NCBI GenBank assembly: GCA_033961575.1
Contig: CM066729.1
Coordinates: 95,111,001-95,175,000, forward strand
Length of the DNA stretch: 64,000 nt
From: Aselliscus stoliczkanus
Taxonomy: Eukaryota > Chordata > Mammalia > Chiroptera > Hipposideridae
Direction: 5' to 3'
The notes below the pieces were generated by a model that had not been told where the DNA came from, made no database searches, and saw only the letters and a program-made list of their open reading frames with translations. A program made the position numbers and the translations under genes. Shown here piece by piece: positions 23,020-35,780 of the stretch; within the stretch, counting starts at the first letter, position 1; every line of letters begins with the position of its first letter.

Positions 23020-25250
23020 AGCATTTACACTTTTTTTTTTTCACATTTTAGATTTGTACTTTTTATTTTCAGAAAATTAATTTTTGTTCTGATGGATGAG
23101 ATTTCTTTCTTTTAGTGGAAGACATCACATTTTCATATATACATGTGAAATCATTACATCACTTCTACTCTAGATGTTATGACTACATTGGGGTTTGGGA
23201 ACTGTGTAAAGAGCTATGGAAACTGGATGTAGAATTTTGGAATACTTGTTTTGTAGTTGGTTAAGGCTTTTTGGTTTTTCTTTTTCTTGAACAAGAGAAA
23301 AGATTTTCTCTGTCCTGAAAAATCCGTGATTCTTTTTATTGACTAGAGAGATCTTGGAGAGTAGGAGATTTTGGTTAAAGACTATAATTTTAAGTTACAT
23401 CTTGATACCACATAACTGTCAGAAATAATTAGTGTGCAGTATCGTAATTTTCTTATTATCATACTTGGAAGCATTTTTATCTTTTACTAAATCTATCCAA
23501 ATTAAAATTTGGAATTTTAATAAGAAAATGCTGCAGAATACTATTTTTGATGTGAATTTGGAAACATCTAGTTTCATGTAAAGTGAGTTGTAGAAAGTAT
23601 TTTAAATACATATATATAATATATATATATATTATATATATATATTTCCTGTATGATGAATCTTTCCCTGCATTTGGAATTCTCTCAATTATAGCCATGT
23701 TCGCTGAACCAGTACAGGATGCGAAAATGGAGTCTTGTGGAGGAAAATGTCAAACATACTTTTCTCAGCAGTTGAGCTGCCCAGTTGTTGATGGGGTACA
23801 ATTACTGTTTAGGTGTTCACTGTAGTAGCACGTTAAAAGGAGGGAATCTAAAACCTCGTGTTTTTCAGGGATGGGGATGACAACTAAAACAATGAAAGCA
23901 AAACAAGCAAACATGCAACCAAAACTCAGGCTTTGATTTTGGAGTTGATTTGTGAGACCAAGTGACTAATGCTTTTCATAGCACTGCACAGGGTCTCTAA
24001 GCAGGAGGCAGGGCAGTCTATTGAGTAGCTACAGATACATAATTACATGTCCACCTTTGTCTTCTCCGGGAGTTTAAAAAAAGAAATAATGTTACTCCTG
24101 AGGGTGCAGAGCTGGACACTTTTGTGCTCTGGTGGTAACCAGTCTTAGAATGAGTATGTCATGCTTCAGTGCCACCGCTTTTAGTATTTATTGTTTGTAA
24201 GTATGGGTTTGAGAATGTTGCAGGAAGTAAGAAGAGAGGAGGGAAATAGGTATTGAAGCAAACAATAATAAAATAGATCTATTACTGGGACTGTCTGCAA
24301 CAGGCAGCAAAGTAATTTAAGAAGTATTGCACTGTTTTTTTAAGAAAAAAATATAAGGTGACAAAATTGAATGGTTTATTCTATGGTCCTGTAGGTGGTA
24401 ACTTTTATTTAAATAGGGCACCTTCGATAGTTCAGTCTTCTTTTTAAAACAATTACTTTTATTTAATATTGTGGATGTGTGTCAGTTTCTGGTATGGGTG
24501 GGATTGCCATTTTGAGATGAAGGAAGATTGTCGTAGCTATATCCTTGAAGAAGTGATTCTGCAAGCTGATAATACTAGGGAGCCCTATCAAACTGGAATT
24601 TCTTGAAGACAGGCACCAAATTTCATTAATTTTTTTCTTTAGTTCAAGAGATTTTATTCAAGAAAGCCTGCTGTTTGGTACCTATTTAGGTATTGAAAAT
24701 TTAAAGTAGATTATACTAGTATGTGTGCATGTATGAGATTATTATATATATGTATGTGTGTGTATATATGTGTACATAATCATGTGAACATTTTTGAATG
24801 AATTAATAAATGGATTAAAGGGGAAATGTGTATAGGCAGAACCAATCACCTTTAGGGATTTGAAAGGCCTTATATACTCCATTTCAGCAGAATGATCATG
24901 GTAGCAGATCGTATTGTTGATTTAGGATAGCTATGCCTTCTATTATAATGATTAGAATAGAATTGCTAATGAGATATAAATTTTCATTATTTGGTTGTCC
25001 TCCCTGTCTTTCGCTTATTTGCTTTTTAACAAATATTCTTTCAAATTTATGTTAGATGGATTAAATATGCTCTACCTTAGAACTTTTAAATTGTTATTTA
25101 AACAATACACTTTAAAATAATAATTATATTATAGATCCTTTCATAATTTACCACATTTTGTTTTGCCTTCACATGTTTATAGTGGAAAAAATACAGACAA
25201 AAATGCAGAAAAATCATTTATAACCTCATTACTCTGAGATCATGCTTAAC
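23020..25250. other. Intronic sequence with AT-rich simple repeats
   Basis: No gene seen. 23608-23646 is an alternating AT tract, and 24741-24774 is a mixed TA/TG tract. Confidence 0.5.
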
Positions 25251-25369
25251 TTTTTTTTTTTTTTTTTTTTTTTTGAGGGCAGTGTCAACTGGCCCTCATA
25301 CGTGCGACCCGAACTGGGGCCGCTGGCCTCCCAAGCCAGCATTTAACCACTGCGCCACTCGGCCGGCCA
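25251..25369 (-). mobile_element. Short SINE, family A head only (antisense), with target duplication
   Basis: The minus strand reads GGCCGGCCGAGTGGCGCAGT, a tRNA-like head, and ends at GACACTGCCCTC followed by oligo(A) (T-run 25251-25274). ATGCTTAAC is repeated at 25242-25250 and 25370-25378. The 3' junction is identical to that of the copy at 16313. Confidence 0.93.
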
Positions 25370-25754
25370 ATGCTTAACATTTTGATGTATAATCTTTGAG
25401 ATGCTTTTCTATATGATAATTCATAATTGAACAACAAACCTTTTAAACTTGATTCTTTTTCACTTAACAGTGTATTATGAACATCTATTTTTCTGTCAGT
25501 AAGTAGAGGTTTAACAGTTCCTAATATTTCATGTGTGAATGTATCATACATGTTCAATTAAATCTTATATGTGATATACATGGGGTGCTCCAAAATTTGA
25601 AGATATTATGTATGAATATTAATTTAACAGCTAAATTATTCCACATGGACTTTGGGAATTCTTAAAGGGGATTTGAAATTGAGTTGAATATACAGCAAAT
25701 AGATTAACCACTGTTTTTAAGGTAACTTAACAGAATTAAAGAGATCTTTTAAAG

Positions 25755-25935
25755 TTCTGGTTTTGCCAATAACTTGAGTGACGTTGGTCAAGTTCTTAAT
25801 GTCTCTGATTTTTGGGTTCCTCATTTGGGTAATGTGTACAGAATTCTCAACACAGAGAGAATGAAATGAGATAGTATTTGTAGAGCACTTAGTACATAGT
25901 AGGTGCTTAATAATAGGTTGTGATTATCACTGAAA
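25755..25935 (+). mobile_element. MIR-like SINE remnant
   Basis: GACGTTGGTCAAGTTCTTAA, then TTCCTCATTTGGGTAATG, then GCACTTAGTACATAGTAGGT and GCTTAATAATAGG follow the MIR consensus order. Confidence 0.75.
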
Positions 25936-26158
25936 TCACCCCAGGTTGTTAAGACATTTTCTTCTATGATAGAGAAACATACTGAGGAAACCATTTTTTT
26001 TCAGTTCCTATTTCTTAATGGATGCTATACTAGATGTTGAGAATGTAAAATTAAAAGATGATCCTTGTCTTTATGACACCCCTAATCTGCTGGGGAAAAT
26101 ATCAGCAGATTAACATATAATACTGTATGATTATACCATTGACACAATTTGGCCAAAG

Positions 26159-26385
26159 CCTTTTGTGAACACTGCCTTGGGAACCGTTGGCCCCTGAGCA
26201 GCAAGGAGCCTATGTGAGTTCACAGTTTTAGTAGCTGTGATTATGAATAGGCCACAACATTCATTATCGGTACCACTATGTGAATTGAGCATTTTGGGAA
26301 CACTGAATTGGAAAACTGTGGCCCATAGACAGTGTCCTAGATGAATTTAAAGTTTCATTGTTACTGATGTTGAACAGGCTCCTAA
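26159..26385. repeat. Diverged tandem duplication of a segment of about 100 bp
   Basis: Unit 1 (26159-26260) starts CCTTTTGTGAACACTG and unit 2 (26290-26385) starts CATTTTGGGAACACTG. Both continue with TTGG, a GGCCC core, AGTTT and an ATGAA or GTTGAA block near the end. They agree at an estimated two thirds of positions by eye. This may be an old local duplication or two adjacent copies of a repeat I do not recognise. Confidence 0.5.
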
Positions 26386-26786
26386 ATTAAGCATCAGGGT
26401 GATATTACTAGCAAACAGATTTAGTTGTACTTGAATGGAATTTAGCCTTGGGTTTTCTTTCACATCTGTTTATAGCTTTGTGGTCTTGGTGATAGTTTAA
26501 TTTGGTATAGGGACTCTTGATAATATGGTAAGTGAAATTATAAAGGTTTTTTTTATATCCGTACTTCATTACAAAGCCTAAAGTAATATTACTAAGTAAC
26601 ATTTAAATACTTTATGTCAACCTCAATTTGGGTAAATATTTAACAGAATAAAATGTGTCATCAGGAGAAATAATAAACTGAGAACACAAACAATATAAAC
26701 TCAACGTGCCAAACTGTTCTGTGCTTTTAGACCTTTTGGCCTATGTTAGGTCATTGGATTTAAAAAAGAAGTATGTTTATGTAAAA

Positions 26787-26903
26787 AATATATATAGTAT
26801 ATATGCTTATACATACATATATATGTGTATATATAAGCATATATGATACACACGATACATTAATATATAGATAGATACATAGATAGATAGATGGATATAG
26901 ATA
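26787..26903. repeat. AT-rich and (GATA)n simple repeat
   Basis: Alternating TA/TG stretches pass into ATAGATAGATACATAGATAG. It is low-complexity sequence and likely length-variable. Confidence 0.85.
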
Positions 26904-27110
26904 ATGAAACTTGGATTTTTATAACTTAAAAGAAATCTTGCCAATATGTTAGGAGCCACTATGAAAGCTCTTTTGATCCTTTGGTTTTGTAGCTGACAGC
27001 ATTCTGAAACCTTTGTCTCCCTCAGTAAAGGCAAAGAGCTGTCAGGGTGTATGATAGACCTTTGATATTTCATGGCTATTTAGTCCAAAAGATGTGGATT
27101 TTTTTTTGTT

Positions 27111-27150
<40 letters not shown>
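27111..27150. repeat. (AT)18 tract forming a perfect 40-bp palindrome
   Basis: GG, then eighteen AT units, then CC make a fully self-complementary 40-base sequence. Such tracts can extrude as cruciforms and are unstable in length. Confidence 0.95.
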
Positions 27151-27152
<2 letters not shown>

Positions 27153-27799
27153 GTATCCTTTGATTTATATTAGTAAAGTATGTCCTATGCCATTGTCAAA
27201 GTGAACTTTGATTCGTTTATACTATTTCTAATATAAAAACATTCAAAAGATAAAATCCATGGTTACCCAGTCATATTTAATAAATTCAAATAATGTGACT
27301 GGGTTTGTTGATTTGCCAAGGGCCAGTATATTAACTTTCTGATCTTCGGTGATTTTTTTAGTTGAAAATACCAGTGTTTGTTAGTTTTTATATATCAGGG
27401 GTATAAATAGTCCTTGTTAGCATATTTTGCTTCCTAAGTTAATTCAGGTTCTGTGATAAGTATACTTGCCCTCCAAATAAAAATATCTGGGCAAATAAAT
27501 ATCAGTATCAATGTGATTTTTGCCCTTTGTCTTTTAAAAAAAAGAAAGAAAGAAGAAAGTGCTTTGTGGATCTTGTTTTTTAGTATAAATATGACATGTT
27601 TTTATATTTTTCAAGTGAATTTCCTGGTGACTTGATTTTTCACTGTTTATATCACTCTTCCCTATAGCAAAGGTTTTTTTTTGCTCCTTTCAAAATTTTA
27701 GCTTATTAAAATTGTTTAACGAATACTAAAACAATTTAAATTTAGTATAGAAGTATAGATCAAGTACAAAACTGTAAACTACAAAATGTATTGGGTGGT

Positions 27800-28045
27800 A
27801 TTATGTGTAATGGTTAAGGCTGATATTCTGGAAACTAAGTCGGGAATTTACATTCCAGCATCATCCACTTAATAGCAGTGTGACCTTGGGTAAAATTGCT
27901 TAACCTCTCCTTTCTTCATCTGAACCATGAGAATGATAAACAATACCCTCCAAAAAGGGTTATTGTGAGGTCTTAAATAATCGTCTTGAACAGTGCCTGG
28001 AACATAGTAAATATTTCATGAGGTATTAGCCATTATCATTTATGA
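27800..28045 (+). mobile_element. MIR SINE
   Basis: AGCAGTGTGACCTTGGGTAA, then TGCTTAACCTCTCC, then GGTTATTGTGAGGTCTTAAA and CAGTGCCTGGAACATAGTAA follow the MIR consensus over its full length. Confidence 0.9.
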
Positions 28046-30245
28046 TTTGTGATATTTACAATTTATAATAATTTTCTCTGTTAATAAATTATTTTTTTTG
28101 TTTTATTTACTATAAATTTTACATGTTATAGATGGCATATCTGCATTTTATTTTAAAAAAGATATATTTAAAATTGTGTTACTGGTGCATGGTAAAATAT
28201 ATGGTCTTTGGTGTATGTGAGAAATCTCCAAAATAACCTTTGTATTGGGGTGCATTTTTTCCTTTCTTGATTAGAACAATTAGAACCTAAACTTTGAATC
28301 AAAGAAGGTTAGAGTATGGATTACAGGTTCTTAGACCTGGAGGTGACCTTTCAATTCAGCTTCATTTTCTGGAAGAGGAAGCTAAAGCTTTGGATGATTA
28401 TTTTCCTGAAGTTCCCATGAACAGTACTTTCGAGTCAGTCTAGAACTTCTGCCTTTTGATTCTTTAACCCCCCTCTCTATTTTGGTGAGTATAGAATTTT
28501 TGAAGGTGTTTGAGTAACAGCCGCCTTCATGTTGAAAGAGGAAAATACTTAACCATCATTGCTTTTAATCTATTGATACCTTGAATCACATTAAGAACAA
28601 GGTTCTTGGGGTGATTTAGAAGGCTGGAATTGCTTCTCAGCAGGTTAGTTGACCATCAATTCTCAGAGGAATAGGTTGTGCACATGGAAGACCTACATCT
28701 TGGAAGACCTAAAGCCTCTCTCTCTAGCACAAATGAACACAGAACAGAGTGTTATTTGAGCCGAGAGCTGTTGAAATATTAAGTTAGATTTCTTCCTGGA
28801 AATCAGTAGACTAAGACCGTGTTAGCTCATGTTTCATATTACACAAGAGAAAATAAACTGAAAGGTCAGTGGAACAGTTACAGCATTGCCCTTTTCCAAG
28901 GTAATCAGCAGAGCATGTAGCAAAGACGTGGACAGAAGCGTGACTGGAAAGAGAGTGGCTGTCTGATAAAGAGGCTGGCTGCCGCAAGTGCTTGGGACAA
29001 TACCTGACACTTCCAGGCCTGACCAGATGGGCCATCTCACAGGGCTTACCTTCAGTAATTCTGATTTATTGCAGTCAGATGATTTTTTTTTTCTAGTTAG
29101 GCAGTCAGGTTTTCACATTGCCAGAAGACCCCAGAAATTTTAATATTGACCATTAATCATACCTTGGTAAACTGCAAGGACAACATATTATTAATTTGTT
29201 TGCAGCCGAGAGAGAAGATACAATGACAAAAATTAATTTCTAGTTACATTTTGTTAATTTATTCTAATTAATTAATCTATTAAGAAGTCAAAGTATGTTT
29301 ACATTAATGACTATATAGGAGTTATTTAAGTTGTGTCATTAAATGATGTTTTCATTATCCTAAATATAGAATTCTAGAAATAAACACTTTATTATTAAAA
29401 ACAATAGGGAATTGTATAAGGCTTCTAAATAATACCACTAAGGGGAATATTTCTAGTTTTTTGTTAATTGATAAGAACATTTAATGTTTTTGGTTTTGTA
29501 GGACTTAGGCCTGGAAGGATCTCAACAATAACCTTTCCCAACTCTCTCACCTTTGTGACCCAGTACCAAAATTAGGAAACAGCATTTAATAAATAACAGG
29601 CACTATTTACTTTCAGGACACTATTTTAAATAGTAAAAACTCTAACTTTTAAAAATTAACTTTTAACAGTTTTGAATGGAACTAATTTTTCCCCCTCACA
29701 AAAAAGATTCATTGATTTCTATATAATTATAATTTCTACATATATTTTATTAATTTGAAACACTAACATATCCATATTGCATTTAACTTCAGCCCAAATA
29801 AGAACAAAACTGTTATTTAAATAGCTTTTATTGTATACCTTCAGAAATTAGAAGACAACTGTTTGTTCTTAAGTATGATCTGAGGATGTATTTATCAGGT
29901 TTGTCATAGTACATTTGATTATGTTTGAGAGATGGCACAAAATTAATAAGATTTTTTAAAAAAAGTTAAAATTACCAACGCACTTAATGTTTGGCTGTAA
30001 TTGAATTGATATTGATATTTTATTGTACTGTATTTGGCATGATATGATTCCAGTTTTTTCAAGATTTTATTGTTTTTGTAACCAAAAATCTTTTATTGGG
30101 TTGTTGGCAAGTTATGATGTATTTTTTTCTATGTTTTTCATTGCAAAAATGCATCGTGACTTTTCCGATAATCCAGTGATTTCTTGTTTTTTAAAAAAGG
30201 AAAGATGAAAGATGCCATAAAATTATTTTTGGTGGGGGATATATA
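28046..30245. other. Intronic sequence, nothing recognised
   Basis: Strongly AT-rich. No exon, RNA gene or clear repeat is seen. The overlapping minus-strand open frames at 28811-29040 have no known domain. Confidence 0.45.
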
Positions 30246-30247
30246 TA

Positions 30248-30376
30248 CTGGGGATGCCAAAAAAATGTATACACATGACTTGAATTCATTTTTTTATTGG
30301 CATATATTGAGTATTAAAATTTTAATGCAGTTTTCTCCTTTCTTAAAATGTGTATACAAATTTTTGGCTCCCTCTG
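30248..30376. mobile_element. 129-bp mariner-type MITE with TA target duplication
   Basis: The left end is CTGGGGATGCCAAAAAAATG plus TATACACA. The reverse complement of the right end is CAGAGGGAGCCAAAAATTTG plus TATACACA. TA flanks lie at 30246-30247 and 30377-30378. Inverted ends of about 28 bp make up nearly half of the element. There is no coding capacity. Confidence 0.87.
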
Positions 30377-30392
30377 TACACACACACACACC

Positions 30393-32357
30393 CCAGCTCT
30401 TACATCAATGGTATTTTCTTTTTTATAAATGCAGAAGCTGAAACCCTGAGAACATTAAGTAAAAAATCTAAGGTCAGTTTGCTAATTGACTTAGCACAAC
30501 AACCCAACTTACAATATCTAAAATCTGCCCTTTCTAATGTGTCATGCTTAGAACATACTAGGTGGTCCATACCAATTAGTCTTAGACTAAGTATTATACA
30601 TATATGAAATAACTCATTTAATTAACATCTAGTCTTGAATCTCATGAATATAGGCATTAGTAAAGATTATAATAGTGAGCAAAACTGCTCGAGTAAAAAC
30701 CACAGACATACATGATGCTATCAGTTTGAATAGAAATGAGATGTTGGGAATTGTTTTCCACTCACTTTAATCAGCTCTCCAGAGTAGACCTAAATTGCAG
30801 AATATTTAGCATTCATCTTAAATAGCACTGACTGCTGAGACCATCATGTTTTGGTTCCTGGCAGCAGCTGGTTTCTTCATTGGGTCATCACATCTCATGG
30901 CTTGCTATTCACTTTTGTGGTTCCATATGTTTGATCTTGATATAGTACCCGAGTTGATGAATTGACTTCTTATGTGAGATAATATATTTTCTTATAAAGC
31001 TGATAGTTTGATCACACAGAACCTGCAGGAGGAAGGGTAGGAATTCATCTGAGGCCTCCTTCCCATTTTCTGTCTCTTATTTGTCAAAGCAAAGTTTGTC
31101 CTGAGACCTTTATTCCTCCACACATTCGTATTATAGAGTCTGGCCTCCTCTTGTAGCTGCTTGCAAGCCACAGCCTCTGTGGGTCCAGTCAAGGGAGGGT
31201 ACAGAGTGGGAGGGCCAGTGAGACTGAGTGAATCAGGAGTCTAGTATAGTTACAGTGGATTATAACTCTCTTATATTTTAAGAGGTTATTGATTTTTCTA
31301 TGTCATTTTCAAATCCAGCAATCATTTTGAATTCATCTATTGTCCTACTAGTGTGTTTATTCATTTCATGTGAAAGATATTGTGCTATGCATTTTAGGTA
31401 TATTGTTATCTCATTTGATTATCAAAGCAACTTTATGAAGTAGGTTCTGTTATTATTCTCATATTGGATTAGAAAATTTTGTCTTAGTTACAGTTGGTAA
31501 GAGGTAGGATTGGAATTCAAATTCAGGCATACAAATCCTAATCTTAAACATAAATCTAACCATTGTATCACCATTGCTCAGCCACAGTCTGGCTAGTGAA
31601 AGGTGCTCAGTAAATATCTGTTTGCCAAATGCTTACTATGTGCCAGTATTTTAGGTGCTGAGGTACATCAGTGTGCGAAACATATTTTCCTTGTCTTTGT
31701 AGAAATCACATTCTAGCTACTTCTGTTTTCTGGTTATAAACCTTATCAATGCCTCATGCAATACTTTCCCCTTTCTGCTTTTTGCCCCACTGTCTCCCAC
31801 ACATAGCAAAGCATATCTCGAAGGCATGGACTGTGTAATGTCTTTTATCTCTGTTCTCGCTGTCTCTAGCACAGCACTGGATATACAGTAGATGCTCAGT
31901 AATATTTATAGAATGGACGGAGTACATCGCTCCTTGCTCATCATGTGTACTTAAATGTTCTCATTTCTGTTGTTTTCTGATAGATGAAGTCAAGAGTGCA
32001 TGCTAAATTGGACACAGATTAGAAATGCCACTGAGATTTTAAAAGGAACTTTCAAAATGTATATATTTGGTGATTAATGACACTTAAACATGTAAAAATA
32101 GGAACAGCATTCAAAAATAAGAACCTACATATACAATGATCTCAACTTTTAAATAGTTTTCATTGATCATCTTGTATAAAAGAATTCACAAATCCCTATG
32201 CTTTTAATATTTGGTCTTTTAAATAAAGACTTCATTAATCCATGGAGTGTGCCTATTAAAATTCACTGTTCCTTTTAAACCCCGTCTTGATCATATCAGT
32301 TACCCCTCCGTAAAGCCTTTAAGGGTTTTTATTTTTTATTTAATTTATTTTCTAGCT
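30393..32357. other. Intronic sequence with MIR/L2 remnants
   Basis: 31370-31560 (ATCAAAGCAACTTTATGAAG, then TTACAGTTGGTAAGAGGTAG) looks like an antisense MIR. 31625-31700 (ATGCTTACTATGTGCCAGTA) looks like an L2/MIR3 piece. The rest is unassigned and no gene is seen. Confidence 0.5.
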
Positions 32358-32591
32358 CAGGGGTCGGCAAACTGCGGCTCGCGAGCCACATGCGGCTCTT
32401 TGAGTACGTACATGTGGCTCTGAAGTCAAATTGAAAATGAAAATAATACTATCATAGTTGCATTTATAAAATTTTTAAAGGATATTATTCACATAATGGT
32501 GATTTCATTTGTTTTATTGCTCTCGAATAATTTTTAAATTGTTGTGAGGGACAGGATTGGCTCTTCCATCTCAAGAGTTTGCCGACCCCTG
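32358..32591. mobile_element. 234-bp non-autonomous hAT element with perfect 16-bp inverted ends
   Basis: CAGGGGTCGGCAAACT at 32358-32373 is the exact reverse complement of 32576-32591. The flanks TTCTAGCT (32350-32357) and ATCTAGCT (32592-32599) are an 8-bp target duplication with one mismatch, the hallmark of hAT transposition. Subterminal GCGGCTCGCGAGCC and GGCTCTT motifs may be transposase sites. No open frame. The undecayed ends suggest a younger insertion than the MIR and Tigger copies. Confidence 0.93.
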
Positions 32592-32599
32592 ATCTAGCT

Positions 32600-35176
32600 G
32601 AAAACCATCTCTCCCACCCGGGTAGTCCACTGGATTCCTACCCATCCTCTTGCCTCTGGATATACACAGCTAGTTCTCATGTTGACAAGAGCCACCTAAT
32701 TTTTACACATATATTACCCTCCTCTGTGTTTTCTCCAGCTGTCAAAATATACTAATCATCCTTCAAGATAGAGCATAAATGCCAGCCATTCCCTAGTGTC
32801 TCTTCTAATCTCTTCTCCCACAAGCTCCTTCTGTTGTCTTGCTTCTCAGCTTTATCATGAGTTGAAGTCTTTCCTTGGACTGATGAACTTTTTAAGGGAA
32901 GGATTCTGTTTTATGTAACTGAACAAAGTTTCTGTTAGTCACCTTGAAGTCTTTTTAAATGCCAATTTAAAAAGCAGTTTTTTTCTTTCAAAAAAAATTA
33001 TAATCCTCTTTTCCTTTAACCTTATTTCCCCCCTTTTTGGCTATTAAAACTTCCTGTAGAGCTTTTACTTATGTGGTGGTTTTTTTTTTTTGCCTCAAAT
33101 CCAAGTCTCTCCTAGGAAGCAGACAACAATATAAAATCTCAAAAATTAAGCTAGCAAGGAAAGAATTTCCTGCATGGGTTCCTTGGGGTTTCAGGCTCAT
33201 ACAGAAGCACTTGAGAAAGAATTCTACATCCTAGACATTTTTAGATAAGGTATGATCCATCTCCCCTGACATGTCTCTCTTGTGTTGACAATCCTGCCTG
33301 AAATTAGAACTTCATTAGGGATGTAGGATGAAGTGTCTTTCAAGAGAACAAAGATTTTAGCTTCTTTCATTTTTTTCCCCCCAAAATTATCTCTTGCTAG
33401 TTCCCTAAAGTAAACTTTTTTTTTTTTCAATGGTCAACCTGATCTACTTAATTTCTTACAAACTTTCCATAATCCATATATTCAAGTCAACATGGAGTAC
33501 CTAGATTTATAATCTTTTATAGCAGGAAAAAAATGGTAAGGATTCTTAAACACCTTTGGAATTTGAGGGGGAAAATCCTTAATGTTTGCTAGCAGTTAAC
33601 ATGTATACTGATATGTAAATCAATATTATAAATACAAAAATGATAAATTAAAAAATATACTATAGCATTGTCCCTCACTGAGGCGGGGGAGGGTTGTAGC
33701 TGACAATTACTGAACACTTGCTGGCTACTGTGAGGATGACGCTCAGTGTGATTTCATTAATTCCTCATAATCTATGAGGTTTCCTCCATTTAACATGGGA
33801 AAAAATTAAGAAAAAGGGAGATAAGTGACTTGTTCAAGGTCACATACATTATGTTACAGAGTTAGGATTTGAATCTATATTGTTGATTTCAAGACTAAAC
33901 TGATTCTCTTAATTATGAGACTTAGCCTTATGAGTAAAACTGAAATGGCTTTCTTTAAAAGGAAAAAAGTGACTTTGGTTTGAGATTTTTTTTGTCTCTT
34001 GATGTACTCAGAGTATACCTTTTGTAAACCTCTATTGTTTATGACGTTCATGACCTTGGACAAGTTACATATTTATTTGTTCCTCTCTTTCTTTATAAAA
34101 TAAGTGTTAAAAACATCAATGTCGAGATCAAATATGATAATATTTGTAACATTTTATATCTGTATGAAATGCTAGTTGCTATACTAACTTCATTTTATGT
34201 TCTTGGTTACTGTGAATTTGACCTACTTTTAAAATATCCTGTAAATTCATAGCAAAATATTAAAAGAGACGACTGTAGTAGAAGTGGGTTCTGGCATGAT
34301 GAGCTTGCTGTATCCTCAGGCATTTTTTTTTTTTTTTGAACCATAGTGATTTCAAAGTGGAATGTGTATTTCTGTATCAGAAGCTACAGGGCTGACCTTG
34401 AGGGAAGTCAAGATATTTAGTTAAAGTAATGATAATGCTATAATCCTCTTTCTGTTGAATTTTTAGTTTATGGAACATTTGTACATATCTTATGAAGCTT
34501 CTTAAAAATGATTATTTAAAAAATTTAAACCTCAAATAAATCTAAAAATGTGTTTGTAAGATATTAGACTCACATTGAAATCATACATGGAAAATTACTG
34601 ATTAAAAATGATATAAACTTTTGGAGGTTTCATAAAGGTGGAAATAATTTTATGTATATATGTATTTTTTTTTTTACCCTCAGTCCAAATTGATTTTTTT
34701 TATTATTCCTTACTGTTTGATTATCTTTTCAATATTATTACTCATGTGGTTTAATACAGATTAGAGCTTTTCATACACCAAGAGTTGCAGCCAAATGATA
34801 TCTATAAGGTGTAAAACAAACAAACAAAAAGCAAACATTTTCTCATAGGACTTAAGATTATGAGAGATTTGCCTATTAGTATCTTATCAGACCTTTCAAT
34901 CAAGTTTTTTTTGTCCAGTTCAGTATTTTAAGTTTTTGAAACTTAAATTGCCAGTGTTTAAGGACAGTTCATAGAAAAGTCTTGAATTTTTTTGGTTCTT
35001 AAATAATTATATGACTTGGCCAAGCTTGTTTGGTAACAATGGGCTATACCTATTAAATGGAGGCTGTTACTTTTCCATGGGGTTTGTGCTCTTCATTTCA
35101 CCAGAGTTCCTGTCTGCTTTGTTTTCCATACTCTTAAGGCCATCCTCACTGATCATGTTTCTTTCTTTCCTTGTTT
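32600..35176. other. Intronic sequence with one MIR-like remnant
   Basis: 33700-33905 (CATTTAACATGGGAAAAAAT, then GACTTGTTCAAGGTCACATA) looks like an antisense MIR. The rest is AT-rich and unassigned, and no gene is seen. Confidence 0.5.
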
Positions 35177-35236
35177 TTTTAAAAAAACATAAGGCTCTCG
35201 TGTTTTTTAAAAAAACATAAGGCTTTTGTGTTTCTT
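35171..35236. repeat. Tandem duplication of a unit of about 34 bp
   Basis: TTTTTTAAAAAAACATAAGG followed by CTCTCGTGTT is immediately repeated as TTTTTTAAAAAAACATAAGG followed by CTTTTGTGTT. TTTTTTTAAAAAAA can form a hairpin. It lies just left of the antisense L1. Confidence 0.85.
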
Positions 35237-35780
35237 ACTTGGGGCCAGCTCCTTATATTTATGATAATCTGCCTGGCTCCTTGGGCTGTTCAATTTTGAG
35301 GACCCTCCACACTGTTTTCCATAATATCTGTACTAATTTGCAATCCCACCAACAGTGCACTAGGGTTCCCTTTTCCCTACATCTTTGCCAACAGTTGTTT
35401 GTTGATTTATTGATGACAGCCATTCTTACAGGTATGAGGTGGTATCTCATTGTGGTTTTAATTTACATTTCATGTGTCTATTAGCCATGTGTATGACCTC
35501 TTTGGAGAGTGTCTATTCAGGTCCTCTGCCCATTTTTTAAATTGCATTGTTTTTTTGGTGTTAAGTTATATGAGTTCTTTATGATTTTGGATATTAACCC
35601 CTTATTGGATGTAATATTGGCAAATATCTTCTCCCATTTGGTAGGTTATTTTTTCATTTTGTTGACAGTTTTCTTTGATGTGTAGAACCTTTAAACCTTT
35701 TTAGTTTGATGTAATCCCATTTGTTTATTTTTTCTTTTGTTTTTTTTACCAGAGGAGACAGATTAGAAAAAAAAAATGTT

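Noticed and set aside
25582..25605. Possible MITE end (GGGGTGCTCCAAAATTTG)
   Set aside because: No partner inverted repeat or TA-flanked boundary was found.
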